64,000 bases of DNA, from assembly GCF_002355855.1 (NCBI RefSeq), contig NZ_AP017655.1:2607001-2671000 (forward strand), given 5' to 3'. Shown here piece by piece: positions 50,560 through 61,686 of this stretch (position 1 is its first letter; every line of letters begins with the position of its first letter). Origin of the DNA: Sphingobium cloacae (GTDB lineage Bacteria; Pseudomonadota; Alphaproteobacteria; Sphingomonadales; Sphingomonadaceae). Position numbers and translations under genes: made by a program. The notes below the pieces were generated by a model. The model was not told the DNA's origin. It worked only from the letters and a program-made list of their open reading frames with translations, and did not search any database.

Positions 50560-50636
50560 CAGTGCGTGAAGCATGAGACGGGCGGTGTCGCGCCGACGGG
50601 CCTCCGGTTGATCCGACCGAAGGCTCCGGTCAGCGC

Positions 50637-51710
<1,074 letters not shown>

Positions 51711-51785
51711 GGCCCTGTCCCCTGTCAAGCGGAGCGCGCCGATTCTTCCGGCGTGTGGCCACCCTGTATCCTGTTTGTTCCATAA

Positions 51786-51800
51786 GAACAAGAGGGGAAC
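51786..51800. promoter_or_regulatory. LexA (SOS) box upstream of recA
   Basis: GAACAAGAGGGGAAC is the complement form of GTTC-N7-GTTC. Its left half also belongs to a perfect palindrome, TTGTTC-CATAA-GAACAA (51775-51791), so two overlapping binding arrangements are possible. Confidence 0.82.
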
Positions 51801-51809
51801 AGAATTTTC

Positions 51810-52169
51810 CTATTCCTTTTCCAGCAGCTTGCCCAGCGCGCGTTCCACCGCGCCGATGGTGAAGGGCTTGGCGAGCGCGGGCCGATCCGCATAGGCGGTC
51901 GGCAGATCATCGGCCATCCCGCCCGTCGCGAAAACGAAAGGGATGGCGTTTTCGACGAGGATGTCGGCGACCGGCCAGCTCTTTTCGCCCTGGAGGTTGC
52001 AATCCAGCAGCGCCGCGTCAAAGCCGCCCTGCCGCGCCAGCGCGCAGGCTTCCTCCACCGATGAGGCCACGGCGTGCAGCCGGTAGCCGAGCGTTTCGAG
52101 ATAATCCTCCAGCATCATGCCGATCATCGCTTCATCCTCGACGATCAGGATGGATTTGCCGTCCGACAT
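51810..52169 (-). CDS. Single-domain response regulator
   Basis: A 119-residue CheY-like receiver and nothing else. The acidic pocket is ILIVEDEAMIGMMLEDYLET, the phospho-acceptor is Asp56 in ALLDCNLQGEKSWPVADILV, a switch Thr is in PFVFATGG, and the Lys is in PALAKPFTIG. It resembles stand-alone receivers with the LxGExxxPVAD signature common in alphaproteobacteria rather than CpdR or DivK. It lies 84 bases downstream of the cckA stop in the same direction, so it may be phosphorylated within that relay. Confidence 0.88.
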   Translation of the reverse strand: MSDGKSILIVEDEAMIGMMLEDYLETLGYRLHAVASSVEEACALARQGGFDAALLDCNLQGEKSWPVADILVENAIPFVFATGGMADDLPTAYADRPALAKPFTIGAVERALGKLLEKE

Positions 52170-52252
52170 GCCTGCCTTTCCCTGTTGCGGAAACGCTTCG
52201 CTACCGTATCGGATGCGGCTTGCCCAGCCCTAATGGGCTGATCCAGCGCAAG

Positions 52253-54679
52253 TCATTCCGCCATCGGACGCAAGGCCAGCGCATCGCGCGCGGCTTCGGC
52301 CAACTGGCTGACGGAGAAGGGCTTGGGCAGGAAGGCGACATTGGCGATGTCGATCGACTTGCGCAGCTGTTCCTCGGCATAGCCCGACATGAAAAGCACC
52401 GGCAGGTCGGGGTGCATCTGCCGCGCGCGCGCGACCATGGAGGGGCCGTCCATATTGGGCATGACCACGTCGGAAATAAGGAGGTCGATGCTTTCGTCCC
52501 CGGCCAGAACCTCCAGCCCCTGTTCGCCGTCATGGGCGGTCAGCACCTTATAGCCCTGCCGCACGAGCGCGCGTTCGGCGACGGCGCGGACCATATCCTC
52601 ATCCTCCACCAGCAGGACGGTGCCGCTGCCCCATGTCTCGCTGCGGCGGACGGGGGCCTGCGGGCGGGCGGCCTGATCGACGTCCGCGCCACGATAGACG
52701 GGGAGGTAGATGACGAAGCTGGCGCCGCGGCCCGGGTCCGATTCGGCGAAGATATAGCCGCCCGACTGCTTGACGATGCCGTAGACGGTGGAGAGGCCGA
52801 GGCCCGTGCCCTTCCCCAGTTCCTTGGTGGTGAAGAAGGGCTCGAAGATCTTGGCCAGCACGTCGGGCGCGATGCCGAGGCCCGTGTCGGAAACGCGCAG
52901 GGCGGTGTAGTCGCCCGCCGGCAGGATCTGATGCCCCATTTCGCGCACGCGGGCGGCGGGCACGGCATAGGTCTGGATGTTGAGCGTGCCCCCCTGCGGC
53001 ATGGCGTCGCGGGCGTTGACGGCGAGGTTGACGATCACCTGCTCCAGCTGGCCGGGATCGGCGCGCACCGCGCCCAGATTGCGGCCGTGGCTGACCTCCA
53101 GCCTGACGCTTTCGCCGAGCAGCCGTTTCAGCAGGTTGGAGACGTCCGCCACGATGTCCGGCAACTGGAGGATCTGAGGACGCAGCGTCTGCTGGCGGGA
53201 GAAGGCGAGCAACTGCCGCGTCAGGCCCGCGGCGCGATTGCTGTTCGACTTGATCTGCTGAATGTCGTCATAGTCGCTGTCGCCCGGCGTATGGCGCATC
53301 AGCATCAGGTCGCAATGGCCGATGATCGCGGTCAGGATGTTGTTGAAGTCGTGCGCGACGCCGCCCGCGAGCTGGCCGATGGCCTGCATCTTGGTCGCCT
53401 GCGCCACCTGCCGCTTGAGCCGGCTTTCCTCGCTATTGTCCTTGAGGCTGAGGAGCACCGCCGCTTCGCCCAGGCCGCGCACGCCCGCCAGACTGAGCGC
53501 GGTCGGCTCGTCGGGCTGCTCGCGCAGGCGCACGGCGATGTCGCCCGACATTTGCGGGCCGACCGCGAAACGGCGCACGGCGTCGGCCACCGCCGCCTGA
53601 TCCTCCCGCACGACGAGGTCGCCGGGATAGCTGGTCTTTTCTCCCGGCTTCAAACCCACGGCGCGGCAGAAGGCGTTGTTGAGGAACAGCATCCGCCCGT
53701 CGCGATCCGCCATGGCCAGGCCGAAGGGCAGGAGCGAGAGCAGCGTTTCGATATAGGACAGCGCGGAGGTGCCCCCGCCGCCGCCCGGCTCGTCGATCAG
53801 GAGGAGGAGCATCGGCCCATCCTGACCGCTGCTCTGCCCGCCCCCGCCCGGCTGGGCCGCGCGGCGCAAGGGCACCTGGAGCAGGCGCAGCGGCAGGCCC
53901 CCGGTCTGCTCACGGGCGAGGAACAGCCGTCCCTTGTCGTCCACCCGCATGTGCGAGGCGAAATCGCGGCCTGTGGCGTTGGCGTCGATCCGCCCCACCG
54001 CGCGCAGCAGGAATGCGCCATTGGCGGCCCGGATGCGCCCTTCCCCGCCGATCAGCACCGCCATGACGCCCGCCTCGCCCAACTGCCGCCCCGCCTCGCC
54101 GGTCAGCAGGCGATGCACATCGTCCAGCGCGCTCGGCTGGCGGACGGGGGTGAAGCGCCAGAGCAGATAATCCTCCGCCCGGCCCGTGCGGCCGACCTCC
54201 ACGTCCAGCCGCAGCGCGCCATGCGACAAGCCGCGCACCGCCGCTTCGCCATCCTTCCACGCCTTGCGCGCGGCGGCGGCGAGCTTTTCGGTGACCGCGC
54301 CGTCCGCGACCACGGCGGGCGGCGTGGGATAGCCCGTGAACCATTCGCCGAAGAGGTCGCTGGCACAGAGCAGGCGGCCGGTGCGGTCGGTGACGGCGAT
54401 GGCGACATTGGAGGCATCGGCGGCGGCGCGGGCCACGGTCCAGTCCGGCACCGCTTCGCTGTCGGGCGCGGCGGGGGGATAGAGACGGCGGAACCAGGAA
54501 AGCAGCGCCGCGATCATCAGGACGGCGGCGGCAAAACCGGCCGCCAGCGCCCAGTCGCCGACCGCGTAAAGGACGAGGCCGGCGGAAACCAACGCGGCGG
54601 CGATCAGCGACGGCAAGGCGAGGCGCGACGGCGGCCGCGCCAGCCACGCATCATCCCTGCCGTTCAATCGCGTGGCCAT
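52253..54679 (-). CDS. cckA: Hybrid histidine kinase CckA
   Basis: An 808-residue cell-cycle kinase. Two membrane helices lie near residues 20-62 (LPSLIAAALVSAGLVLYAVG). Two PAS-like regions follow (about 90-200 and 300-385, ETLLSLLPFGLAMADRDGRM). The dimerisation domain has the phospho-His in IGQLAGGVAHDFNNILTAII. The ATPase has N box VIVNLAVNARDAMP, and DTGLGIAPDVLAKIFEPFFT and KGTGLGLSTVYGIVKQSGGY. The C-terminal receiver has DLLISDVVMPNMDGPSMVAR and LPKPFS. CckA feeds ChpT and CtrA; neither is in this window. Confidence 0.92.
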   Translation of the reverse strand: MATRLNGRDDAWLARPPSRLALPSLIAAALVSAGLVLYAVGDWALAAGFAAAVLMIAALLSWFRRLYPPAAPDSEAVPDWTVARAAADASNVAIAVTDRTGRLLCASDLFGEWFTGYPTPPAVVADGAVTEKLAAAARKAWKDGEAAVRGLSHGALRLDVEVGRTGRAEDYLLWRFTPVRQPSALDDVHRLLTGEAGRQLGEAGVMAVLIGGEGRIRAANGAFLLRAVGRIDANATGRDFASHMRVDDKGRLFLAREQTGGLPLRLLQVPLRRAAQPGGGGQSSGQDGPMLLLLIDEPGGGGGTSALSYIETLLSLLPFGLAMADRDGRMLFLNNAFCRAVGLKPGEKTSYPGDLVVREDQAAVADAVRRFAVGPQMSGDIAVRLREQPDEPTALSLAGVRGLGEAAVLLSLKDNSEESRLKRQVAQATKMQAIGQLAGGVAHDFNNILTAIIGHCDLMLMRHTPGDSDYDDIQQIKSNSNRAAGLTRQLLAFSRQQTLRPQILQLPDIVADVSNLLKRLLGESVRLEVSHGRNLGAVRADPGQLEQVIVNLAVNARDAMPQGGTLNIQTYAVPAARVREMGHQILPAGDYTALRVSDTGLGIAPDVLAKIFEPFFTTKELGKGTGLGLSTVYGIVKQSGGYIFAESDPGRGASFVIYLPVYRGADVDQAARPQAPVRRSETWGSGTVLLVEDEDMVRAVAERALVRQGYKVLTAHDGEQGLEVLAGDESIDLLISDVVMPNMDGPSMVARARQMHPDLPVLFMSGYAEEQLRKSIDIANVAFLPKPFSVSQLAEAARDALALRPMAE

Positions 54680-54728
54680 GCCGCGCTCCCCCTGCGCCCG
54701 CTTCGGAACCGCTTCCCGCCTTCAACGA

Positions 54729-55340
54729 TCAGACGGGTGCGATTTCCTCCAATGCGCTGCTTTCGGGCGGCTTGCCAGTCCTCAATTTGCGCGCGTGCCA
54801 TTTCCGGCCCATGCGATGACGCCAGAACCAGTCGGCGAGGAAATAGCCGATAGCGGCGGCGGCGAAGGAAATCAGCGCCAGACCGAAGAGCAGGGCGGGC
54901 GCGGCCTCCGAAAAGAGCCAGGCGCACCATTGGCCGATGCTCGCATGACCGTCGACCAGCGCCATGAAGCCCGACGCGTCGGCGGTGCGGCCCAGCATCC
55001 AGTTGCCGATAAAGACCGACGCCCAGAGGATGAAGGGCGTGGTCGCCGGATTGGACAGGAAGGTCATGGCGGCGGCGATCGGGATGTTGGCGCGGAAGGG
55101 CAGCGCCAGCAGCGCCGCGCCCGCGATCTGGACGCCGGGAATGAGCAGGAAGATTCCGACCAGCAGGCCCAGCGCCACGCCGCGCGGCACCGACCGGCGG
55201 GTGAAGCGCCAGAGCGAGGGTTCCAGCACGCGATGCGCCACCGGGGCCAGGAAGCGGTTGTTCTCCAGCGATTCACGGGTGGGGGCATTGGCGTGCCACC
55301 AGCGGGCGAAGCGCCCCATGCTCGCTTTAGGGCCCATCAT
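54729..55340 (-). CDS. DUF2062 membrane protein
   Basis: A 203-residue protein with the DUF2062 signature: [40 protein letters not shown] and [18 protein letters not shown]. Membrane helices lie at about 52-72, 78-100, 103-125 and 160-182 ([20 protein letters not shown]). The function of the family is unknown. Its ATG overlaps the smpB stop, and the pair is probably co-transcribed. Confidence 0.85.
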   Translation of the reverse strand: MMGPKASMGRFARWWHANAPTRESLENNRFLAPVAHRVLEPSLWRFTRRSVPRGVALGLLVGIFLLIPGVQIAGAALLALPFRANIPIAAAMTFLSNPATTPFILWASVFIGNWMLGRTADASGFMALVDGHASIGQWCAWLFSEAAPALLFGLALISFAAAAIGYFLADWFWRHRMGRKWHARKLRTGKPPESSALEEIAPV

Positions 55341-55819
55341 CCGTGCGCCTTCATGATGCGCTGCTGGTCGCGCTTCCAGTCGCGTTCCTTGATCGTCTCG
55401 CGCTTGTCATGGGTCTTCTTGCCCTTGGCCAGCGCCAGTTCGACCTTCGCCTTGCCCCGGCTGTTGAAATAGATGGACAGCGGCACCAGCGTCATGCCCT
55501 TGCGCTCGACCGCGCCGTGCATCCGGGCGATCTCCCGTTCGTGCAGCAGCAGCTTGCGGGGGCGCCTGGGTTCGTGATTATGGCGGTTGCCGTGGCTGAA
55601 TTCGGGGATGTTGCTGTTGACCAGCCACACCTGCTGGCCCTTCACCTCGGCATAGCTTTCGGCGATGTTTCCTTCACCAAAGCGCAGCGACTTGACCTCC
55701 GTCCCTTGCAGGGCGATGCCCGCTTCGAACACATCCTCCAGAAAATATTCGAAGCGCGCGCGCCGGTTCTCGGCGACGATCTTCTTCTTGTCGAATGTTT
55801 CGGGACGGGGACGGGCCAT
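55337..55819 (-). CDS. smpB: SsrA-binding protein SmpB
   Basis: A 160-residue tmRNA partner for rescue of stalled ribosomes. Visible motifs are [40 protein letters not shown], the RNA-binding [20 protein letters not shown], and [20 protein letters not shown] with the C-terminal [20 protein letters not shown] tail that enters the decoding centre. It follows dapA by 49 bases. The dapA-smpB neighbourhood is common in alphaproteobacteria. Confidence 0.97.
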   Translation of the reverse strand: MARPRPETFDKKKIVAENRRARFEYFLEDVFEAGIALQGTEVKSLRFGEGNIAESYAEVKGQQVWLVNSNIPEFSHGNRHNHEPRRPRKLLLHEREIARMHGAVERKGMTLVPLSIYFNSRGKAKVELALAKGKKTHDKRETIKERDWKRDQQRIMKAHG

Positions 55820-55868
55820 GACTTCCAGAACTAACCTATGCGCTTTTCAATATAGGATCGCCGGCGGG

Positions 55869-56747
55869 TCAGACCAGACCCGCGATCTCCAGCGCCCGGT
55901 CGACCGCTGCCCGGCTCGATTCCGACGGCCATGTGATCGGCAGCCGGACGTCGCCGGGCATGTCGGGCCGGACGCGCGTGAGGGCATATTTGACAGGCCC
56001 AGGTGAAGAATCGCTGAACAGGGCGTCGTGCAGCGAATAAAGCCGGTCGTGCAGCGCCAGCGCGCCGGTCCAGTCGCCCTTGGCGCAGGCGGCCTGGAAC
56101 TCGGCGCACAGGCGAGGCGCGACGTTCGCGGTGACGGAGATGCATCCCCGGCCACCCGACGCGTTGAAGGCAAGCGCGGTTTCGTCATTGCCCGAAAGCT
56201 GGCAGAAGTCCGGTCCGCAGGCGAGGCGCTGCGCGGTGACCCGCCCCAGATTCCCGGTGGCGTCCTTGATCCCCACGATGGTGCCGAAATCCTGCGCGAG
56301 GCGATGGATCACCGGCACGCCGATGTCGGTGATGGTGCGGCCGGGCACATTGTAGATCAGGATCGGCAGGTCGCAGCGTTCGGCCAGATAGGCGTAATGG
56401 CGGTAGATGCCTTCCTGATTCGGCTTGTTGTAATAAGGGACGACCACCAGCGCGGCGTCCGCGCCCGCCGACTGCGCGGCGAACATATGTTCCAGGGCAA
56501 TGCGCGTGTCGTTCGATCCGCAGCCCGCGATCACCGGCACGCGGCGCGCCACCTGGTCGACGCAGATCGCGATCACGCGATTATGTTCCGCCACCGTCAT
56601 GGTCGAGCTTTCCCCGGTAGTTCCGCAGGGGACGAGGCCGCTGCTGCCCTCCGCGATCTGCCAGTCGACAAAGGCGCGGAAGGCGCCCTCGTCGATCGCC
56701 CCGTCGCGAAAGGGCGTCACAAGAGCCGGCATGGACCCCGAAAACAT
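55869..56747 (-). CDS. dapA: 4-hydroxy-tetrahydrodipicolinate synthase DapA
   Basis: A 292-residue TIM-barrel lyase that condenses pyruvate and aspartate semialdehyde in lysine and diaminopimelate synthesis. Motifs: GSMPALVTPFRDGAIDEGAF, SSGLVPCGTTGESSTMTVAE, the catalytic Tyr in ILIYNVPGRTI, and the Schiff-base Lys in IVGIKDATGNLGRV. SGNDETALAFNASGGRGCIS closes the active site. Length is standard. Its start is 139 bases from the divergent transglycosylase gene. Confidence 0.96.
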   Translation of the reverse strand: MFSGSMPALVTPFRDGAIDEGAFRAFVDWQIAEGSSGLVPCGTTGESSTMTVAEHNRVIAICVDQVARRVPVIAGCGSNDTRIALEHMFAAQSAGADAALVVVPYYNKPNQEGIYRHYAYLAERCDLPILIYNVPGRTITDIGVPVIHRLAQDFGTIVGIKDATGNLGRVTAQRLACGPDFCQLSGNDETALAFNASGGRGCISVTANVAPRLCAEFQAACAKGDWTGALALHDRLYSLHDALFSDSSPGPVKYALTRVRPDMPGDVRLPITWPSESSRAAVDRALEIAGLV

Positions 56748-56886
56748 GTTTTTACTCCTTCTATTCTCCGGGATTCCGGGGCATTGTCTGCTTGAAGCGG
56801 GCGCTATAGCGCGTCATTCAGGGCCTGATAAGGATGCAATTGCGATTATGTCCATAATGCGCTCTCCCTTTTATCCTGATGGTTTG

Positions 56887-58941
56887 ATGGTCCGTATGCC
56901 CTTGATCGCCTTTTTGCTCGCCACCGCCAGCGCCAGCGCGCAGGTGGAAACCCCCGCCGCCTCCAGCAATCCCAACTTCCCGCCCGGCGCGGTCGTCCAG
57001 CCGCTTCCGCCGCAGGGCAGCAGCAGCGACAGCCAGTGGAATCGGGTGAGCGGGCGGATCGGCGTTTCCCAGGACGCCTCGATCAATGGCGCGATCAGCC
57101 AGTGGCGCGCCTTGCAGCAGAGCGACGGCCTGGGTTCCTCCACCTATATGAGCTTCATCATGGCCAATCCCGGCTGGCCGGGCGAGGACCGGATGCGGCG
57201 GCTGGCGGAAACCGGGATCAATCCCGACAGCTACGATCCGCGGCAGGTCTCGGCCTTCTTCGCCCGCTTCCCGGCGCGCACGGCGGTGGGCCATGCCCGC
57301 AACGCGCTGGCGCTGATGCAGCTGGGGCGGATGGACGAGGCGCGCGTCGCGGCGCGCAATGCGTGGACCGGCGGATCGCTGTCGCCCACCGACGAGGCGC
57401 GGCTTCTCCAGCTTTTCGGATCGGGTTTCAGCGCCGCCGATCACGACCAGCGCGCCGACATCTTGCTGTGGGGCAATGACGTGCCGGGGGCGATGCGGAT
57501 GCTGGCCTATGTGCCGCCAGCCCGCCGCCCGGTCTATGAAGCGCGGATCGCCTTCCGCCAGAAAGCGCCCGACGCCACGCTGAAGATGCAGGCCGCCGAA
57601 GCGCTGGGCGCGACCGATGCGGGTTTCGTCGCGGACAAGGCGATGTGGCTGCGCAACACCGGCAACTGGATCGGGGCGCGGCAATATCTGGCCAACCGGC
57701 CGACGCTCGCCTTCCGGCCCGGCAATGCCGAGAAATTCTATGAGACGCTGCTGGATCAGGCGCGCGCTTCGGCGAACGACAAGCAATGGAGCTTCGCCTG
57801 GGGCATCGCCAGCAGGATCGACGATGCCTATGCGCCGGGCACCGATGTCAGCACCCGGCCGATCGGCGAGCGCGACGATTATACCAGCCTTGCCTGGCTG
57901 GCGGGAACGACGGCCTTCTACAATCTCAACCGGCCCTCCGACGCGGTGACCATGTTCCGCCGCTACGCCGCCGCCGCCAAATCGCCGCAAACGCAGTCCA
58001 AGGGCTATTATTGGGCGGGACGCGCCGCGCTCGGCGCCGGGGACGCGGCATCGGCCAACAGCTATTTCCAGCAGGCGGCGGTCTTCCCGGATCAGTTCTA
58101 CGGACAGCTTGCGCTGGAGCGGCTGGGCCGTCCCATCCCCGCCCCCACCGTCCATGAACAGGCGGTGGAGATCGCCGCCGCCGACCGGGCGGCGTTCAAC
58201 AACCGCTCCGTGGTCCGCGCCGTCCGGGCTCTGGGCGCGATGGGCTATTGGGAGGACCAGAGCAAGTTCGCCCGCGCCATCGCCAATAATGCCGACAGCG
58301 ACAGCGATCATTATCTGGCCGCCGAACTCGCCAAGAGCATCGGCCGCACCGACATGAGCGTGATGGTCGGCCGCCGCGCCGTGTCGAGCGGCCTCACCGG
58401 CTATGGCGAAAGCGCTTTTCCCCGGGTGCCGGTGCCGCCTTCGGCGCAGTCCCACTGGACGATGGTCCACGCCATCGCGCGGCAGGAAAGCCAGTTCGAC
58501 CGCGCCGCCGTCAGCCATGCGGGCGCGCGCGGGCTGATGCAGCTGATGCCCGGCACCGCGCGGGAGCAGGCGGGGAAGCTGGGAATGGGTTACAATCCCG
58601 GATCGCTGACCACCGACACCAGCTATAACATCATGCTGGGATCGTCCTATTTCGAGCGGATGCTGAACTATTATGGCGGCAGCTATCCGCTGGCGGTGGC
58701 GGCCTATAATGCGGGGCCCGGCAATGTGAACAAATGGATCGCGGCCAATGGCGATCCCCGGATGCCGGGCGGCGACTGGCTGCGCTGGATCGAGAGCATC
58801 CCGATCTTCGAGACGCGCAACTATGTGCAGCGGGTGTTGGAAAATGCCGTGGTCTATGAAGCGATGAACCCGGACCGGGCACGTTTCCGGGGCACCAATG
58901 CGGTGCTCAGCCGCTATCTGGGGAAGCAGACGCCGGGCTGA
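56887..58941 (+). CDS. Soluble lytic murein transglycosylase (Slt70-like)
   Basis: A 684-residue exported enzyme. ATG 56887 gives MVRMPLIAFLLATASASAQ, a signal peptide; two earlier in-frame ATGs (56848, 56857) would add a polar leader. A helical superhelix (about 60-490) with TPR-like segments has AVGHARNALALMQLGRMDEA and KSPQTQSKGYYWAGRAALGA. The catalytic domain (about 515-640) has Glu in HAIARQESQFDRAAVSHAGA, RGLMQLMPGTAREQAGKLGM, and YPLAVAAYNAGPGNVNKWIA. It cleaves peptidoglycan to anhydromuropeptides. Confidence 0.92.
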   Translation: MVRMPLIAFLLATASASAQVETPAASSNPNFPPGAVVQPLPPQGSSSDSQWNRVSGRIGVSQDASINGAISQWRALQQSDGLGSSTYMSFIMANPGWPGEDRMRRLAETGINPDSYDPRQVSAFFARFPARTAVGHARNALALMQLGRMDEARVAARNAWTGGSLSPTDEARLLQLFGSGFSAADHDQRADILLWGNDVPGAMRMLAYVPPARRPVYEARIAFRQKAPDATLKMQAAEALGATDAGFVADKAMWLRNTGNWIGARQYLANRPTLAFRPGNAEKFYETLLDQARASANDKQWSFAWGIASRIDDAYAPGTDVSTRPIGERDDYTSLAWLAGTTAFYNLNRPSDAVTMFRRYAAAAKSPQTQSKGYYWAGRAALGAGDAASANSYFQQAAVFPDQFYGQLALERLGRPIPAPTVHEQAVEIAAADRAAFNNRSVVRAVRALGAMGYWEDQSKFARAIANNADSDSDHYLAAELAKSIGRTDMSVMVGRRAVSSGLTGYGESAFPRVPVPPSAQSHWTMVHAIARQESQFDRAAVSHAGARGLMQLMPGTAREQAGKLGMGYNPGSLTTDTSYNIMLGSSYFERMLNYYGGSYPLAVAAYNAGPGNVNKWIAANGDPRMPGGDWLRWIESIPIFETRNYVQRVLENAVVYEAMNPDRARFRGTNAVLSRYLGKQTPG

Positions 58942-58961
58942 AGCTTTGCTGGAGACGCGGC

Positions 58962-59444
58962 ATGAGCGCGCACCCCAATTACATCTCGCCCGAAGGCTTC
59001 GCGAGGCTGCGGGCGGAATATGACCATCTGCTGGGCATCGAGCGGCCCCGGATCGTCGAGGTGGTCAGTTGGGCCGCGGGCAATGGCGACCGCAGCGAAA
59101 ATGGCGACTATCTCTACGGCCGCAAGCGAATGCGGGAGATCGACGGCCAGCTGCGCCGCCTGTCGAAGAAGATGAAGGACGCCAAGGTCATCGACCCCCG
59201 CGCGCAGCCGGACAAGAGCCGGGTCTATTTCGGCGCGACCGTCACCATCGCGGACGAGGACGACCATCGCCGCACCGTCACCATCGTCGGCAATGACGAG
59301 GCGGACGCCGGCACCGGCCGGATCGGCTGGGGTTCCCCCATCGCGCGGGCGCTGCGCGGCGCGGCGGTGGGCGACCTGCGCCGGGTCGTGCTGCCCGCCG
59401 GGGAGAAGGATTATGAGGTGATGGCGATCCTCTACCCCGCATAG
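58962..59444 (+). CDS. greB: Transcription elongation factor GreB
   Basis: A 160-residue Gre factor. The N-terminal coiled coil has YISPEGFARLRAEYDHLLGI and the acidic tip GDRSENGDYLYGRKRMREID, whose Asp/Glu stimulate transcript cleavage in the polymerase channel. The C-terminal FKBP-like domain contains VYFGATVTIADEDDHRRTVT and GWGSPIARALRGAAVGD. The RxxENxDYxYGKxRxREID pattern marks GreB rather than GreA. It lies 20 bases after the transglycosylase gene. Confidence 0.93.
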   Translation: MSAHPNYISPEGFARLRAEYDHLLGIERPRIVEVVSWAAGNGDRSENGDYLYGRKRMREIDGQLRRLSKKMKDAKVIDPRAQPDKSRVYFGATVTIADEDDHRRTVTIVGNDEADAGTGRIGWGSPIARALRGAAVGDLRRVVLPAGEKDYEVMAILYPA

Positions 59445-59472
59445 GGCGCGCGGGCGCGGGAGGGGCCGCCCC

Positions 59473-60786
59473 TCACGCCGCGCGGATGGCCGTGAGGAAC
59501 GCGGTGGCGCGGGCGTCGAGCCGATGGGCTTCGTCCGCCAGTTGATCGGCGGCTTTGCGCATGGCGTCCGCGCTGTCGACGGCGGCGGCGGCATTGTCGC
59601 TGATGCGGCTGGCGCTTTGACGGATATGGTCGCTGGAGCCGCCCGCTTCGGCCACGCTGTCGGCCATGGTCCGACTGAAGGCGCCATGGCGGGCAACGGC
59701 GTCGAAGACGGCGACGGCGGCGCGATCCGCCGTCGCGATCGCGGCGTCCATATGGACATGGCCTTCCGCCACCTGCGCGGCGGTCGCGCGGATTTCCCCG
59801 ATCCGCCCGGCGATCTCCGCCGCCGCACCGCGGGTCTGGCCCGCCAGCTGCTTCACCTCATGCGCGACGACGGCGAAGCCATGCCCGGCTTCCCCTGCCC
59901 GCGCGGCCTCGATCGACGCGTTGAGCGCCAACATGCCGATCGCCCGCGCGATGTCGTCGATCAGGGCGGTGACCTCGCCGATGCCGTCCGCCTGCGCGCT
60001 CAGCGTCCGGTTGTGCCGTGAACCCAGGCGAGCCTGCTCCACCGCCTTGCGGATGGCGTCGCCGGCGCGGCGGACCTCATCCTCCATGGATTGAAAGAGC
60101 TGGGCCAGATCCCTGCCCGACGCGGCGATGCCGGAAAGATTGTCGGCGGTCTGGGCAGCGGCGACGGCCATGCCCGCCGATGCCTGCCCATTGTTTCCGG
60201 CGCGCCCCGCCGCTTCCGCCGCAAGCGCGGACAGCCTGTCCGCCATCGCCACCATATCGGCGATCAGCTTTTCGATGTCGGCGCGGAAGCTGGCGCTTTC
60301 GTGCGTCACCCGCTCCAGCCTTTCGATGCGCGCCATGGCGAGCCGCGTGTCCCGCTCCGCCGCCAGCCGCAGCAGCAGCGGACCGCCGACGGTTCCCGCA
60401 TAGCGTCCGCCGTCGGTCAGGATCAGCCCTTCGCAGCCCTGCCCCTGCGCGGCATAGAGGTCGATCAACGCTTCCACGCTGGCGGAACGGTCGATCGTGG
60501 CGCAGGGCTGGACATGATCGTCCAGACGCCCGCCGAAACTGGGGTTGCGGAGCAGCGCATGGCCGAAAGGGTTGAACAGGATGCGCCGCATGTCGCGCTC
60601 ATAAATGGCGCCGGCCGGACAGTCGCGCTCATCCAGCACCGGCAGCAGGCGCAGGGCCGGATCGCCCTGGAAACAGTCGACCGCTTCGCTGAGCGGGCGG
60701 CCCAGCCGGATCACGGCGCGATGATCCATCGGAAGCGGCGCCCCGGCGGGCGATGACGGGAGATCGGACAGGCGAGACATGAACAT
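59473..60786 (-). CDS. Cytoplasmic chemoreceptor-like protein with MCP signalling domain
   Basis: A 437-residue protein without membrane segments. The N-terminal 160 residues look like a CBS-pair or EAL-associated sensory domain ([60 protein letters not shown]). The rest is a coiled-coil MCP signalling domain with the hairpin [40 protein letters not shown]. No methylation or pentapeptide tail is evident. A soluble receptor of this kind may report an internal signal to a Che system, which is not in this window. Confidence 0.82.
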   Translation of the reverse strand: MFMSRLSDLPSSPAGAPLPMDHRAVIRLGRPLSEAVDCFQGDPALRLLPVLDERDCPAGAIYERDMRRILFNPFGHALLRNPSFGGRLDDHVQPCATIDRSASVEALIDLYAAQGQGCEGLILTDGGRYAGTVGGPLLLRLAAERDTRLAMARIERLERVTHESASFRADIEKLIADMVAMADRLSALAAEAAGRAGNNGQASAGMAVAAAQTADNLSGIAASGRDLAQLFQSMEDEVRRAGDAIRKAVEQARLGSRHNRTLSAQADGIGEVTALIDDIARAIGMLALNASIEAARAGEAGHGFAVVAHEVKQLAGQTRGAAAEIAGRIGEIRATAAQVAEGHVHMDAAIATADRAAVAVFDAVARHGAFSRTMADSVAEAGGSSDHIRQSASRISDNAAAAVDSADAMRKAADQLADEAHRLDARATAFLTAIRAA

Positions 60787-60859
60787 GCGCGCCTGCTTAG
60801 GTCGAAATGGTAAACCAGCCGTTAGGATTTGATGACAATTTTATGACAAACGACTGTTT

Positions 60860-61654
60860 TCAGGTAATTTTCTTTGAAGGCTTGTAGCCGAAAGCCGCCT
60901 TGGCCAGCTTGACGACTTCAGGGTCGGCCTCCGGGAAATCCATCGGCACCAGTTTCTCCAGCGTCTCCGCGACATAGGTGAGCGCGGCGAGGCGGCCGGT
61001 CTTGCGGTGGTTGTTGTCGATCACCTGCCAGGGCGCATGTTTCGTGCCGGTCTTCGCGAACATGTCGTGCATGGCGTCGAGATAGTCGGCGCGGCGGGCG
61101 CGGTTGCGATAGTCGTCCGCGCCGGTCTTCCACCGCTTCCACGGCACATCCAGCCGTTCGGCCAGCTGCTTGTCCTGCGTTTCCTGCGTGATGTGGACGA
61201 ACAGCTTCACGATGTTGCTGCCCGCGTCCACCTGCTGCCGTTCGAAGGCGTTGATTTCGTCATAGGCGCGCTTCCATTCCTTTTTGGAGCAGAAGCCTTC
61301 GACCCGTTCGACCAGGACGCGGCCGTACCAGCTGCGGTCGAACAGGGCGATGTTGCGCCCGGACGGCAGGCGCGTCCAGAAACGCCAGAGGAAATGATGG
61401 TCGCGCTCTTCCGGCGTGGGCGCGGAGATGGGGTGGACCTTGTAATAGCGGGGGTCCCAGTCGGCGGTCATGCGCTTGATGATACCGCCCTTGCCCGCCG
61501 CGTCCCACCCTTCCAGCAGGATGACGCTGCGCCGGTCGTGGATGATGTGCGCGACCTGAATCTTGGCGAGGCGCTGCTGGAGGTCCGCCCGCGCCGCATC
61601 ATAATCGCCGGTGAATTTCGAGGCGTTCTCATAATCCTTGAGGTCGATGGCCAT
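60860..61654 (-). CDS. ppk2: Polyphosphate kinase 2 family protein
   Basis: A 264-residue PPK2. Walker A is SVILLEGWDAAGKGGIIKRM, the lid and Walker B region is ALFDRSWYGRVLVERVEGFC, and WKTGADDYRNRARRADYLDA and HAPWQVIDNNHRKTGRLAAL complete the fold. It transfers phosphate between polyphosphate and nucleotides; short PPK2 forms of this kind usually use NDP or NMP acceptors, but the class cannot be set from sequence alone. It is read from its own promoter, 95 bases after the aspS stop with a terminator between. Confidence 0.93.
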   Translation of the reverse strand: MAIDLKDYENASKFTGDYDAARADLQQRLAKIQVAHIIHDRRSVILLEGWDAAGKGGIIKRMTADWDPRYYKVHPISAPTPEERDHHFLWRFWTRLPSGRNIALFDRSWYGRVLVERVEGFCSKKEWKRAYDEINAFERQQVDAGSNIVKLFVHITQETQDKQLAERLDVPWKRWKTGADDYRNRARRADYLDAMHDMFAKTGTKHAPWQVIDNNHRKTGRLAALTYVAETLEKLVPMDFPEADPEVVKLAKAAFGYKPSKKIT

Positions 61655-61686
61655 GCGTCATCCTCTCCATCCGCCGAGCAAAAACA

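Noticed and set aside
52061..54853. A 930-codon plus-strand frame opposite cckA
   Set aside because: It is an antisense shadow of the CckA kinase and receiver domains.
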